DNA of 64,000 bases from Desertimonas sp963733085 (GCA_963733085.1 CAVTBY010000003.1:1-64000), one strand, 5' to 3'; positions 38,000-46,950 are shown, counted from the stretch's first letter. A program made the numbers and translations. Notes: generated from the sequence alone by a model not told the origin.

Positions 38000-39565
38000 T
38001 CAGGAATTCAGCGCGACGACGTTGACGATGCCAGGGGCGGCGCGCAGGGCGTCGAGCACGGCTGGCTCGATCACGGCAGTCGGTGCGATGAGCATCACGG
38101 CCTGGCCGGAGGTGTCGGAACGCCCGACGTCCATGTCGGCGATGTTGATCCCGGCGTCGCCGAGCAGTGTGCCGACCGTGCCGATCACCCCCGGCCGGTC
38201 GTCGTTGGTGATCATCACCATGTGATCCACGGGTCGCACGTAGAACGTGTGGCCGTCGACCATCACGATGCGTTGCTCGCCGCGTCGCCAGTGCAGCGTG
38301 CCGGAGATGGAGTGACCACCGCCGCTCACCGATATCAGGTTGACGTAGTCCTCCGAGGTCGTCGAGGAGACCTCGCGCAGCTCGAGCCCGCTGTCACGCG
38401 CCCGTTGCGGGGCGTTCACGTACGTCACCGGGTCGCTCGACACACGGGCGAACAGGCCCTTGAGCACGGCCAACCCAATGATCCGGGTGTCGTGGGCTCC
38501 GATCTCGCCCTCGACGGCGACCTCGATCGTCGGTGGTAGTTCGGGGACCAGCGATCGGAACAAGCCACCGATGCGTTCGGCGAGCGGGAGGAACGGACGC
38601 AGCGAATCGTGGGCTTCGGTGACGGCCAGGTTCACGGCGAACGGGACGAATTCGCCGGCGAGGGCGAGTTGGACCATGTCGGCGATCGTGTCACCGGCCT
38701 TGTCCTGGGCCTCCCTCGTGCTCGCCCCGAGGTGTGGGGTGACGACGACCGAGTCGATGCCGAAGAGCGGTGACTCTGTCGTCGGTTCGGCGGCGAAGAC
38801 GTCGAGCGCTGCGCCGGCTACGGTCCCGTCGCGGAGCGCTTCGGCGAGCGCCGTCTCGTCGACGATCCCACCACGGGCGACGTTTATCACACGAAGCCCC
38901 GGCTTGGCCTTGAGCAGCAGCTCGCGACCGATCAGGCCGGCCGTCTCGGAGGTCTTCGGGAGGTGGATCGTGAGGAAGTCGGACTCAGCCACGACCTGCT
39001 CGAGCCCCAACAACTCGACACCGCCGAGGCGGGCGCGGTCGGCCGACACGTAGGGGTCGAAGGCGACAAGGCGCATCCCGAAGGCGCGGGCCCGGTCGGC
39101 GACGAGCTTGCCGATGCGTCCGAGACCAACGATGCCGAGCGTCTTGTCGGCGAGCTCGACACCCTCCCACTTGCTGCGCTCCCAGCGGCCCTCGACGAGC
39201 GCTGCGTGAGCCTGCGGGACGTTGCGGGCCTGGGCGAGCAACAACGCCATGGTGTGCTCGGCGGCGGAGATGACATTCGATTCCGGGGCGTTGACGACCA
39301 TCACGCCGCGAGCCGTCGCGGCATCGAGATCGACATTGTCGAGGCCGATCCCCGCCCGGCCGACGACCATCAGGTCGCCGGCGGCGGCGAGCAACTCCTC
39401 GTCGACCATCGTGGCGGAGCGGATGATCAACGCCGCTGCACCGGCGACCCTCGCCAGCAGCTCGTCCCGCGACAGCCCGAGCTGCACGTCGGCGACGTGC
39501 CCGGCGGAGACGAGGCGCTGCAGGCCGCTCTCGGCGATCGCTTCGGTCACGAGAATGCGGGCCAT
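38000..39565 (-). CDS. serA: D-3-phosphoglycerate dehydrogenase
   Basis: First step of serine synthesis. 521 residues, the long type I form of actinobacteria and plants. Begins MARILVTEAIAESGLQRL; the NAD motif is GIVGLGRIGKLVADRARAFG; catalytic residues lie in VINVARGGIVDETALAEALR and TPHLGASTREAQDKAGDTIA. The intervening ASB domain follows (ERIGGLFRSLVPELPPTIEV) and a C-terminal ACT domain (DDRPGVIGTVGTLLGDAGIN). ATG 39565 is standard for the family. Intact. The 216 bp upstream hold the divergent GNAT start. Confidence 0.95.
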   Translation of the reverse strand: MARILVTEAIAESGLQRLVSAGHVADVQLGLSRDELLARVAGAAALIIRSATMVDEELLAAAGDLMVVGRAGIGLDNVDLDAATARGVMVVNAPESNVISAAEHTMALLLAQARNVPQAHAALVEGRWERSKWEGVELADKTLGIVGLGRIGKLVADRARAFGMRLVAFDPYVSADRARLGGVELLGLEQVVAESDFLTIHLPKTSETAGLIGRELLLKAKPGLRVINVARGGIVDETALAEALRDGTVAGAALDVFAAEPTTESPLFGIDSVVVTPHLGASTREAQDKAGDTIADMVQLALAGEFVPFAVNLAVTEAHDSLRPFLPLAERIGGLFRSLVPELPPTIEVAVEGEIGAHDTRIIGLAVLKGLFARVSSDPVTYVNAPQRARDSGLELREVSSTTSEDYVNLISVSGGGHSISGTLHWRRGEQRIVMVDGHTFYVRPVDHMVMITNDDRPGVIGTVGTLLGDAGINIADMDVGRSDTSGQAVMLIAPTAVIEPAVLDALRAAPGIVNVVALNS

Positions 39566-39782
39566 GGGGTGCATGCCTACCGCCAAGTACCCACCGCGCC
39601 AACTGGGCCACCTGGCCGATCTCATTCTCCGGAGCCGCAGCGTCGTCGATTCGCGACGGTTCAATTCCGAAGTTGTGTGATCGGTCTGGAGCTCCGGCGG
39701 GCGCTGGCGGTGCGTCTGGTGTATCGGCGAGCACTCCACGGGGTCATGATGGTCGGCGACCAACAGGTTGCGGGGGTGACTG

Positions 39783-40523
39783 ATGGCTGAACAGCTCGAC
39801 GGCGACGGCGACGACATCGAGATCCGCGTCGTCGAGTCGCCGGCTGATCTGCGCCGCCTTGTCGTGCTGCTCAACCAGGTGTGGGGGACGATGACTCCGC
39901 TCATCGGCGTCGAATTGCTGCGCGCTCTCGGGCATGCCGGTTGCTATGTGGCCGGGGCATTCAGCGACAGCCGGATGGTCGGTGGCTCGCTCGGATTTCT
40001 CGGGCGCCACGACGGACACCTGGTGCTGCACAGCCATGTGACCGGAATTCTCCCGGGCGTCCGCCAGACCGGGCTCGGCCGGCAGATGAAGCTGCATCAG
40101 CGGGAGTGGGCGGCCGGCCAGGGTCTCGACACGATCGTTTGGACGTTCGATCCGCTCGTGCGTCGCAACGCCTGGTTCAACCTCGCTGTTCTCGGGGCCA
40201 CTGTCGATGCCTATCTCGTCGACTTCTACGGGCAGATGGTCGACTCGGTCAACGGGCGGGACCCGAGCGATCGCCTGCTGGTGGCGTGGCCAACGAGTGG
40301 CCCGCTGCCCGCCCCCGATGAAGTCCGACCTGTCCCGCCGGGAACGATCGCCGTGCCGACGCCGGACGACATCGTCGTGCTGCGCCGCACCGACCCCGGT
40401 GCGGCGTCGGCCTGGCGGCTCCGGCTGCGCGAGGAGCTCGGCACACCGCTCACCCAGGGCGCAACCGTTGTCGGGTTCACGCGCACCGGCGATTACCTCG
40501 TCCTGACCCAGCCGGAGCCGTGA
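39783..40523 (+). CDS. GNAT family N-acetyltransferase-like protein
   Basis: 246 residues. The central part resembles acetyl-CoA-binding GNAT motif A: VLHSHVTGILPGVRQTGLGR with QxxGxGR-like GVRQTGLGRQMK. It is followed by WTFDPLVRRNAWFNLAVLGA, a pattern seen in COG3375-type GNAT proteins of unknown substrate. ATG 39783 follows a GTG-rich leader. It is the first of two + genes, with the SCP2 gene 27 bp downstream. Substrate unknown. Confidence 0.78.
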   Translation: MAEQLDGDGDDIEIRVVESPADLRRLVVLLNQVWGTMTPLIGVELLRALGHAGCYVAGAFSDSRMVGGSLGFLGRHDGHLVLHSHVTGILPGVRQTGLGRQMKLHQREWAAGQGLDTIVWTFDPLVRRNAWFNLAVLGATVDAYLVDFYGQMVDSVNGRDPSDRLLVAWPTSGPLPAPDEVRPVPPGTIAVPTPDDIVVLRRTDPGAASAWRLRLREELGTPLTQGATVVGFTRTGDYLVLTQPEP

Positions 40524-40550
40524 CTCCACGTCGTCGGTAGCGTCGCGCCG

Positions 40551-40958
40551 ATGGCTCATCGCTTTCTCTCCGACGAGTGGATCGACGCAGTGCGGACGAT
40601 TCGCGAACGGCACGCACCCGACGCCGCGCCGATCCCGATCGCAGTACGAATCAACCTCGTCGTCAACGACGGGCCGTTCGCCGCTGGACCGATCACCAGC
40701 TACGTCGACACGTCGTCGGGTGAGCTGGTGATGGAGCTCGGCCAGCTCGACGACCCCGACGTCACCGTCACCACCGACTACGACACCGCCAAGTCCTTGT
40801 TCCTCGCCAGCGACCCGGCCACGGGGATGCAGGCCTTCATGGCCGGCAAGTTGGTCGTTCAGGGCGACATGACGAAGCTCGTCATCCTCCCCACGCTCGC
40901 CGCCACCGACCCCGCCGCCCAGGCCGCCTCCGAGGAGATCCGCGCGCTCACCGAGTGA
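40551..40958 (+). CDS. SCP2 sterol-binding domain protein
   Basis: 135 residues forming one SCP2/sterol-carrier domain: RINLVVNDGPFAAGPITSYV, PDVTVTTDYDTAKSLFLASD and MQAFMAGKLVVQGDMTKLVI. This last stretch (the FMxGKLKxxGDM motif) is diagnostic. Such domains bind hydrophobic ligands (fatty acyl-CoAs, sterols). Start ATG 40551, probably co-transcribed with the GNAT gene. A perfect 15-bp-arm palindrome begins 12 bp after the stop. Confidence 0.9.
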   Translation: MAHRFLSDEWIDAVRTIRERHAPDAAPIPIAVRINLVVNDGPFAAGPITSYVDTSSGELVMELGQLDDPDVTVTTDYDTAKSLFLASDPATGMQAFMAGKLVVQGDMTKLVILPTLAATDPAAQAASEEIRALTE

Positions 40959-40969
40959 CCCAGACGCAA

Positions 40970-41015
40970 CCGATGGGTGTTTTCATGACGATTCGGTCAG
41001 GAAAACACCCATCGG
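40970..41015. repeat. Long intergenic palindrome with GTGTTTTC arms
   Basis: Perfect 15-bp arms CCGATGGGTGTTTTC (40970-40984) and GAAAACACCCATCGG (41001-41015) with a 16-bp loop. It lies between the convergent SCP2 and SDR stops. It resembles the element at 63552-63616 in its outer CGATGG/CATCGG and GTGTTT blocks. Confidence 0.9.
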
Positions 41016-41030
41016 TCGTCGGAGGGCGGG

Positions 41031-41879
41031 TCAGAGGTTGGCGAGCGCGTTGGTGAGTTCGTCGACGGACCAGGCGCCCTCGCAGCGCACGCTCTCGGCG
41101 AGCTCCCACGAGCGCACGCGCTGCACCGTCCCGCCGCGCACGAAGAACGTCTCACCGTTGAACCGGCACGACGTCGACGCGAGGTAGGCGACGACCGGGG
41201 CCACGTTGCCGGGGTCCCACTCGTCGAACATCCCGTCGCGGGCAGCCATGATCTCGCCGAGTCCAGGGGTCGCCAGGGTCAGCCGCGTGCGGGCCACCGG
41301 AGCGATGCAGTTGACCTTGACGTCGAAGCGGGAGAGCTCCTTGGCGACGATCTGCGTGAACGTGGCGATGCCCGACTTCGCCGTGCCGTAGTTGCTCTGC
41401 CCCGGATTGGCGAGCAACCCGGACGTCGATGACGTGTTGATCATGTTGCGCGGAGCGGCCCGGCCGGCCTTGTGCTCGTCGCGCCAATAGGCGGCAACGT
41501 GGTGGGTCGGGCAGAAGTGTCCGCGCAGGTGGACACGGATCACGTCGTCCCATTCGCTCTCGGTCATGTTGACGATCATGCGATCGCGGAGGATTCCGGC
41601 GTTGTTGACGAGGATGTCGACGCCGCCGTAGGCCTCGATCGCCGATTCGACCAGCGTGCGGGCTCCCTCCCAGTCGGCGGCGTCACTGTTCAGCCCGATC
41701 GCCTCTCCGCCGCAGGCGCGGATCTCGGCGGCGACGTCCTCGGCCGGGTTGGCGCCAGCTTCAGCAACGTCGTTGACGACGACACGGGCGCCCTCAGCGG
41801 CGAACAGCAACGCATGCGCCCGGCCGAGGCCGCGGCCGGCTCCGGTGATGATCGCCACGCGACCGTCGAGTGATCCCAT
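41031..41879 (-). CDS. SDR family oxidoreductase
   Basis: Classical short-chain dehydrogenase, 282 residues. The cofactor motif is AIITGAGRGLGRAHALLFAA (TGxxxGxG), followed by VVVNDVAEAG (Asp after beta-2, favouring NAD+), NNAG in DILVNNAGILRDRMIV and the catalytic Ser...Tyr-x-x-x-Lys as SNYGTAKSGIATF. Similar to peroxisomal MFE/17-beta-HSD4-type 3-hydroxyacyl-CoA dehydrogenases (GRGLGRAHALLFA). ATG 41879 has GGGGAG upstream. Likely a 3-hydroxyacyl-CoA or steroid dehydrogenase; the adjacent SCP2 gene fits that because eukaryotic MFE-2 fuses both domains. Confidence 0.9.
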   Translation of the reverse strand: MGSLDGRVAIITGAGRGLGRAHALLFAAEGARVVVNDVAEAGANPAEDVAAEIRACGGEAIGLNSDAADWEGARTLVESAIEAYGGVDILVNNAGILRDRMIVNMTESEWDDVIRVHLRGHFCPTHHVAAYWRDEHKAGRAAPRNMINTSSTSGLLANPGQSNYGTAKSGIATFTQIVAKELSRFDVKVNCIAPVARTRLTLATPGLGEIMAARDGMFDEWDPGNVAPVVAYLASTSCRFNGETFFVRGGTVQRVRSWELAESVRCEGAWSVDELTNALANL

Positions 41880-41922
41880 TGACTCCCCTGTCATCAGTCG
41901 CCGAAACGTAGCGCGGGGCGCG

Positions 41923-44322
41923 TCACACAAGGATGATGATGTTCACGGCGGAGTTGCGGCGGACCTGGTCGCCGGCGGCGACCTCGTCGCCATCGATCGA
42001 CGCCGCGACGAACGTGCCCTGCGTCGATCCGAGCAGGTTGCCGACGCGCAACCCGGCGTCGGTCAGGGCCTGGCCGATCTGCGGCAGGGTCATCCCCGTG
42101 AGGTCCGGGAACGTGACGAGGTCGGGTCCCTTCGACACGTTGGCGGTAATCGTGCCACCGCGGTCGAGCGTCGTGTCGACAGCGGGGTTCTGGGTGGCGA
42201 TCTCCCCCGCCGGCACCTCGTCGTCGAAGACCTCCTCGCCGACGGCAAGAACGAGCCCGAGGTCGCCGAGCAGCTGCGTCGCCTCATCGGTGCTGAGCCC
42301 GCGCAGCTGGGGCACGCGGCGCGGCTGCGGACCGTCGGAGACCACCAGTTCGACGCTTGCGCCGGGCAGCACATCGCCACCGAGGGGCACTCCGTCCACG
42401 CTCGACGAGATGACGGTGCCGGCCGGCACGTCCTCGTCGTACTCGGTGGTCGGCTCGGCGGCGACGAGCTCGAGACGCTCGATCTCGGAACGAGCGTCGG
42501 CCAATGTCATCCCGCTGAGATCAGGGACGCTGCGGAACTCAGGTCCTTCGGACACGACGAGAAGCAGCGGCGACCCTTCGGCGAGATCCTCTCCCGCCGG
42601 CGGAGACGTTCGGATGATCTGGCCGGGGGTGCGGTACTCGTCGTCGCGACCCTGGTCGACCGTGATGTCCCACTCGAAGTCGTCGACGAGGGCGAGCGCC
42701 TCGTCCTCAGGGAGCCCGACCACGGCCGGAACCTCATGGGTCGGCGTGCGGAACAGCATCCAGGCGAGATAACCGAGTCCACCGAGGGCACCGAGAAGGA
42801 GCAACCCGGCAAGCCAGGAAAGCCAACGGCGTCGCTTCGGTTGCGGCGCAGGGGGAGCGACGGCGGGAGCAACCGGTTCGGCGACAGGGGCCGGAGTCGT
42901 GGCCGCAGGCGTCGCCCCCTTCTCCGCTGTCTTCGCCGCCTTGAGTCGCGCCTTGGCCTCCTTCTTGCGGGCACGCCGGCTCTTCCTCGTGTCGGGCTTG
43001 GCCACCGGCTTGGCAGCCGGGCTCGGTGGCTGCAATCCGCCCCCACGTCGCGCCGGTGCCGTCGCCGGCGACGCAGCCGATGCCGGCGCCGGCTGTGTGC
43101 CTTCGACGAGAGCGGCGAGATCGCCGGACTGCTCGGCCGTCGGCGCCTCGGCGGCGGGATCGCCGCGCAGAGTCTCGGCGGCGGGATCGCCGCGCAGCGT
43201 CTCGGTGCCCGCAGCCGCAGCGACGGCCGTTGCGGCCGCCGGGATAGCGAGGTTGCTGACCGCCTTCGGCGGACCACCGATCTTGTCGGTCTCGTCGGTG
43301 GGCGACACCGGCGTTGACGATGGTGGCACGAGCGCCGGCTCGGGGACGGCGGGCGGCCTGGCGATGCCTCCGGTCGGATCGTCCGGCGCCCGCATCGCCG
43401 CCGGATCCTCGAAGATGCTCGGAGCGAGGATCGGGATGGGGGTCGGTCGCGGCAGCTTGTCGGCGGCACGTACGAGGGCCCGGCCGAACTGCGACGCGCT
43501 GTACCGTTCGGCGGCCTCGGGACGGCCGGCTCGCTCGAGCACTGCAGCGAGCGGACCGAGGTCGGCCGACACAGGCATCAACTTGCCGATCCGCGCCGAC
43601 AACGTGGCGACCGTCGAGTCCCCGTCGAACGGAACCCTGCCGGACACCGCCTCGACGAGGATCAGGGCCAACGAGTACACGTCGGTGTGCCCGTCGAGCG
43701 GCTTGGCTTGGGCCTGCTCCGGGGAGGCGTAGCGGGCGACGTGGGTGGAGACTCTCGACGGCTCGTTCCAATCCGCCTCGCCGAGGATGCGGGCCAGCCC
43801 GAAGTCGACGATGCGTAGCCGGCGATCGTCGCCGAAGACGAGCTTCGACGGGGTCAACTCGGTGTGGACGAGGCCCTTGCGGTGGGCGAAGTCGAGTCCC
43901 CGACAGGCCTCCAGCCCAACCATCAGAGCTTGCGACGGGGTGAGGTGACGGCCGCGGTCGAAGAGGTCGCGCAGGTTGCCGCCGGACAGGTATTCGACGA
44001 CGACGTAGACGGTGTCGCGCCTGCCGATCTGCTCCTCACCCCAGTCGTAGACGGCAGCGAGGTTGGGATGGGAGATCGACGCCATCTCGTCCATCCGCTT
44101 GCGGAACGTGCGGCGGAACCCCTCCGACTCGGAGAGCTCGGGGCGGACCAACTTGATCGTCACGGTGCGATCGAGTTCGGTGTCATGGGCGTCGGCGATC
44201 AGCGTGTTGGCGCCGGCGGCGACGGTGCGCAGCACCCGGTAGCGTCCCCCGATCGTGCGACCGTCGAGTCCCCTGCGCCGGGGCGTGGGGGGCGGCTGGT
44301 CAGCTGGTCGGTCGTCGCTCAT
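41923..44322 (-). CDS. PASTA-domain Ser/Thr kinase-like protein, probable pseudokinase
   Basis: 799 residues with PknB architecture: kinase-like domain (~25-285), a long Ala/Pro-rich linker, one membrane segment (LSWLAGLLLLGALGGLGYLA, ~505-525) and four outer PASTA repeats (for example VPDLSGMTLADARSEIERLE). PASTA domains sense muropeptides or lipid II. Key kinase residues are altered. The catalytic loop HRDLKPxN reads HTELTPSK (~150), losing the Asp and Asn, and the Gly-rich loop is degenerate (VAAGANTLIADAHD). The VAIK Lys (VTIKLV) and DFG (VDFGLAR) remain. So it probably binds nucleotide but phosphorylates poorly or not at all. A 27-bp repeat lies in the linker. Intact gene; ATG 44322. Confidence 0.9.
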   Translation of the reverse strand: MSDDRPADQPPPTPRRRGLDGRTIGGRYRVLRTVAAGANTLIADAHDTELDRTVTIKLVRPELSESEGFRRTFRKRMDEMASISHPNLAAVYDWGEEQIGRRDTVYVVVEYLSGGNLRDLFDRGRHLTPSQALMVGLEACRGLDFAHRKGLVHTELTPSKLVFGDDRRLRIVDFGLARILGEADWNEPSRVSTHVARYASPEQAQAKPLDGHTDVYSLALILVEAVSGRVPFDGDSTVATLSARIGKLMPVSADLGPLAAVLERAGRPEAAERYSASQFGRALVRAADKLPRPTPIPILAPSIFEDPAAMRAPDDPTGGIARPPAVPEPALVPPSSTPVSPTDETDKIGGPPKAVSNLAIPAAATAVAAAAGTETLRGDPAAETLRGDPAAEAPTAEQSGDLAALVEGTQPAPASAASPATAPARRGGGLQPPSPAAKPVAKPDTRKSRRARKKEAKARLKAAKTAEKGATPAATTPAPVAEPVAPAVAPPAPQPKRRRWLSWLAGLLLLGALGGLGYLAWMLFRTPTHEVPAVVGLPEDEALALVDDFEWDITVDQGRDDEYRTPGQIIRTSPPAGEDLAEGSPLLLVVSEGPEFRSVPDLSGMTLADARSEIERLELVAAEPTTEYDEDVPAGTVISSSVDGVPLGGDVLPGASVELVVSDGPQPRRVPQLRGLSTDEATQLLGDLGLVLAVGEEVFDDEVPAGEIATQNPAVDTTLDRGGTITANVSKGPDLVTFPDLTGMTLPQIGQALTDAGLRVGNLLGSTQGTFVAASIDGDEVAAGDQVRRNSAVNIIILV
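43150..43203. repeat. 27-bp tandem repeat, two copies in the kinase-like gene
   Basis: Two adjacent 27-bp units (43150-43176, 43177-43203) starting GGCGGCGGGATCGCCGCG, differing at one base. On the coding strand each encodes ETLRGDPAA. Each unit can fold (GGCG/CGCC). Nearly the same unit is repeated at 51470-51546 inside mnmA. Confidence 0.88.
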
Positions 44323-44394
44323 GTACTCACGGATCGTCAATCGGAACGAGCTGACGCCCATCCCGACGCAGCAGATTACCGGCATGCTGGTTCC

Positions 44395-44898
44395 ATGGAG
44401 CTGCCAGCCGTTCGACGCCGACGGCGGTTCCACGTTGACGTCAAGCTCGCCGTGGCCAGCCTGGCGATTGCCATTGGCCTGGTGCTGATCGGTTGGGCGG
44501 TCCTCCGCGGCGTCACCGGCGACGACGTCAGTGAGCTCCCGGACGCGATCGAGCGGATCGTCCCGGTACCGGACGCCGTGCAGGTTCTCGCCCAGTCGCA
44601 GGTCGTCGTCGACCTCGAGGAAGGGTACGAAGGTCGTCTCCGCATCGATGGCGTCGAGTTCCCGACGTTGCGCATGGAGGACCTCACCAACGACCAGGTC
44701 GAACCCGGCGAGCAGGTTGAGATCCCGGCGGGAGTCGTGTTCGAGCCGGGCAACGACACCTTGACGTTCACTCCGGGCCCGGGCATCGAGATCGAGCGCT
44801 TCGACGAAGGCGTCCACGACGTCCGCGTGATCTACTGGCCCGCCGACCGCGGCGAAGGTGCCGCCCGCAGCTACTCGTGGACGTTCAACGTGGTCTCA
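44395..44898 (+). CDS. One-pass membrane hypothetical protein, stop codon not visible
   Basis: Begins MELPAVRRRRRFHVDVKLAV with a single membrane segment (AVASLAIAIGLVLIGWAVLR), then an outer domain with VVVDLEEGYEGRLRIDGVEF, GNDTLTFTPGPGIEIERFDE and ARSYSWTFNVV. The likely natural end is just before 44,900, where the convergent ligA gene stops (44896). However, the frame continues open antisense to ligA until 45,873; the residues after ~44,900 are antisense noise. Either the stop has been lost to an indel or the gene truly overlaps ligA. Divergent from the kinase-like gene with 72 bp between. Function unknown. Confidence 0.65.
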
Positions 44899-46950
44899 GG
44901 GGAGGTCGCCCGTCTCGAGGAGGTGCGCGAAGGCGGGCTCGTCGATGACCGGGACGTTGTGCTGCTCGGCTTTGGTGACCTTCGAGGCGCCGGGGTTGTC
45001 GCCGACCACGAGGGCGAACGTCTTGGCGCTGACGCTGCCTGGACTCGTGCCGCCGCGGGCCACGATCGCCTCGGTGGCGCCGTCGCGGCTGAACCCTTCG
45101 AGCGTGCCGGAGACAACGACTGCCTTGCCGGCCAGCGTCTGCGGCTGCTCCGGTCCGACGGGCTCGGGCAGCTTGCCGAAGTCGACGCCGGCGGATCGCA
45201 GCTTCTCGATGAAGGCGCGGTTGCCCTCGCGGTCGAACCACGTGCGGATCGACGTCGCGATCACCCCGCCGACACCGGGCACGGCGGCGAGGTCCTCGAC
45301 GGGCGCGTTCATCACCGCGTCGAGCGAGCCGAACGTCGACGCCAGCACCGCCGCCGCGGAGGGACCGAGGTGTTTGATGCCCAGGGCGGTGAGCAGGCGG
45401 GGCAGCGGCCGCCCCCGCGATTCGTCGATCGCGGCGACGAGCTTCTCGGCACTCACCTGGGCAAAGCCCTCGAGTTCGAGGAGCTGCCCAACGGTCACGC
45501 CGTAGATGTCGGCGGGGTCCTCGACGAGCCCGCTGCCGATCAGTTGGCCGACGGTTCGATCGCCGAGGCCTTCGATGTCCATCGCCCCCCGAGATGCCCA
45601 GTAGCCGATCCTGGCGTGTCGTTGGGCGGGGCACGACGGCTCGATGCAACGACGGTCCGCCTCCCCTTCGGGTCGCACCAGCGGCTTGCGACACGACGGG
45701 CACCGGTCCGGGAACACCCACGGCTCGGCCCCCGCCGGGCGCAGCGACAGCACGGGTCCGACGACCTCGGGGATGACGTCGCCGGCCTTGCGCACGATCA
45801 CCGTGTCGCCGACCCGCACGTCCTTGGCGCGCACCTGGTCCTCGTTGTGCAACGTCGCCGCGACCACCGTTGATCCGCCGACGAACACGGCGTCGAGGAC
45901 GGCGAACGGGGTTGCCCGGCCGGTGCGCCCGATCGACACCTGGATGTCGCGGAGCACGGTGGTCCGCTCCTCGGGCGGGAACTTGTAGGCGATCGCCCAG
46001 CGCGGTGCTCGTGAGGTGAACCCGAGCCGTGACCGCTGTTCGACGTCGTCGACCTTGACGACCACGCCGTCGATCTCGTAGTCGAGATCGTGGCGATGGT
46101 CCTCCCAATGCTTGCAGTGGCCGAGCACGTCGTCGAGAGATGTGAACGTCTTCGTCTCCGGGTTGACCGGCAGACCAAGCGAGCGCAGGTAGTCGAGCGA
46201 CTCGCTGTGGCTGCTCAAGGCCGGTCCGCCCTCGACGGCGCCGAGCTGGTACGACCAGAACGCCAGATCGCGCTGGGCGGTGATGGTGGCGTCCTTCTGG
46301 CGCAGGCTGCCCGCCGCCGAGTTGCGCGGGTTGACGAACGGCCGTGTTCCTGCCGCGGCGGCCGCCTCGTTGAGCCGTTCGAAGCTGGCGACCGGCATGT
46401 ACACCTCACCGCGCACCTCGAGCACGGCGGGCGGCGCGCCGTCCGGGGACTTCAACGCCCGCGGCACGGCTGCGATCGTCGCCACGTTGGCGGTGACGTC
46501 CTCACCGACGCGTCCGTCGCCGCGAGTCGCCGCCTGCTTGTAGCGGCCGCGCTCGTACCGGATGCTCATCGCCAGCCCGTCGATCTTCAGCTCGCAGACA
46601 TACGTGACCGTCTCGTCGGGCAGGCCGCGGGCAACGCGGGCGCCCCACGCCTCGAGCTCCTCGCGAGTCATCGCGTTGTCGAGGCTCATCATCGGGACGG
46701 CGTGTGTCACCGGGGCGAACAGCGTGCTCCCCACCCCGCCGACGTCGACTTCCAGCGGGTTGTCGAACTCGACATCCGGATACTCCGCGGCAAGGGCGCG
46801 CAACTCGCGGACGAGGGCGTCGAAGTCGCCATCGGAGATCTCCGGGTCGTCGAGCTCGTGGTAGCGGCGGTTGTGGTAGCGGACCAGTTCGGCGAGGGCG
46901 ACCAAGCGAGCTTCTGGCTGCACAACGGGTTCGGCTGCGTGCTCACTCAT
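44896..46950 (-). CDS. ligA: NAD-dependent DNA ligase
   Basis: Seals nicks in replication and repair. 684 residues, complete. The adenylation domain has the active-site lysine in CELKIDGLAMSIRYERGRY (~residue 120) and EVRGEVYMP; the OB fold follows, then a zinc finger (CPSCRKPLVRPEGEADRRC and CPAQ), helix-hairpin-helix repeats (DIEGLGDRTVGQLIGSGLV) and a C-terminal BRCT domain (GKAVVVSGTLEGFSRD). ATG 46950 overlaps the upstream MetE-like stop (ATGA), so the two are coupled. Confidence 0.97.
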   Translation of the reverse strand: MSEHAAEPVVQPEARLVALAELVRYHNRRYHELDDPEISDGDFDALVRELRALAAEYPDVEFDNPLEVDVGGVGSTLFAPVTHAVPMMSLDNAMTREELEAWGARVARGLPDETVTYVCELKIDGLAMSIRYERGRYKQAATRGDGRVGEDVTANVATIAAVPRALKSPDGAPPAVLEVRGEVYMPVASFERLNEAAAAAGTRPFVNPRNSAAGSLRQKDATITAQRDLAFWSYQLGAVEGGPALSSHSESLDYLRSLGLPVNPETKTFTSLDDVLGHCKHWEDHRHDLDYEIDGVVVKVDDVEQRSRLGFTSRAPRWAIAYKFPPEERTTVLRDIQVSIGRTGRATPFAVLDAVFVGGSTVVAATLHNEDQVRAKDVRVGDTVIVRKAGDVIPEVVGPVLSLRPAGAEPWVFPDRCPSCRKPLVRPEGEADRRCIEPSCPAQRHARIGYWASRGAMDIEGLGDRTVGQLIGSGLVEDPADIYGVTVGQLLELEGFAQVSAEKLVAAIDESRGRPLPRLLTALGIKHLGPSAAAVLASTFGSLDAVMNAPVEDLAAVPGVGGVIATSIRTWFDREGNRAFIEKLRSAGVDFGKLPEPVGPEQPQTLAGKAVVVSGTLEGFSRDGATEAIVARGGTSPGSVSAKTFALVVGDNPGASKVTKAEQHNVPVIDEPAFAHLLETGDLP

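Noticed and set aside
41656..43317. A 553-codon open frame on the + strand
   Set aside because: It is antisense to the SDR and kinase-like genes, has no protein features and no ribosome site; a GC-codon shadow.
43864..45873. A 669-codon open frame on the + strand
   Set aside because: Only 44395 to about 44898 looks like protein; the rest is antisense to the kinase-like gene and ligA and is composition noise.
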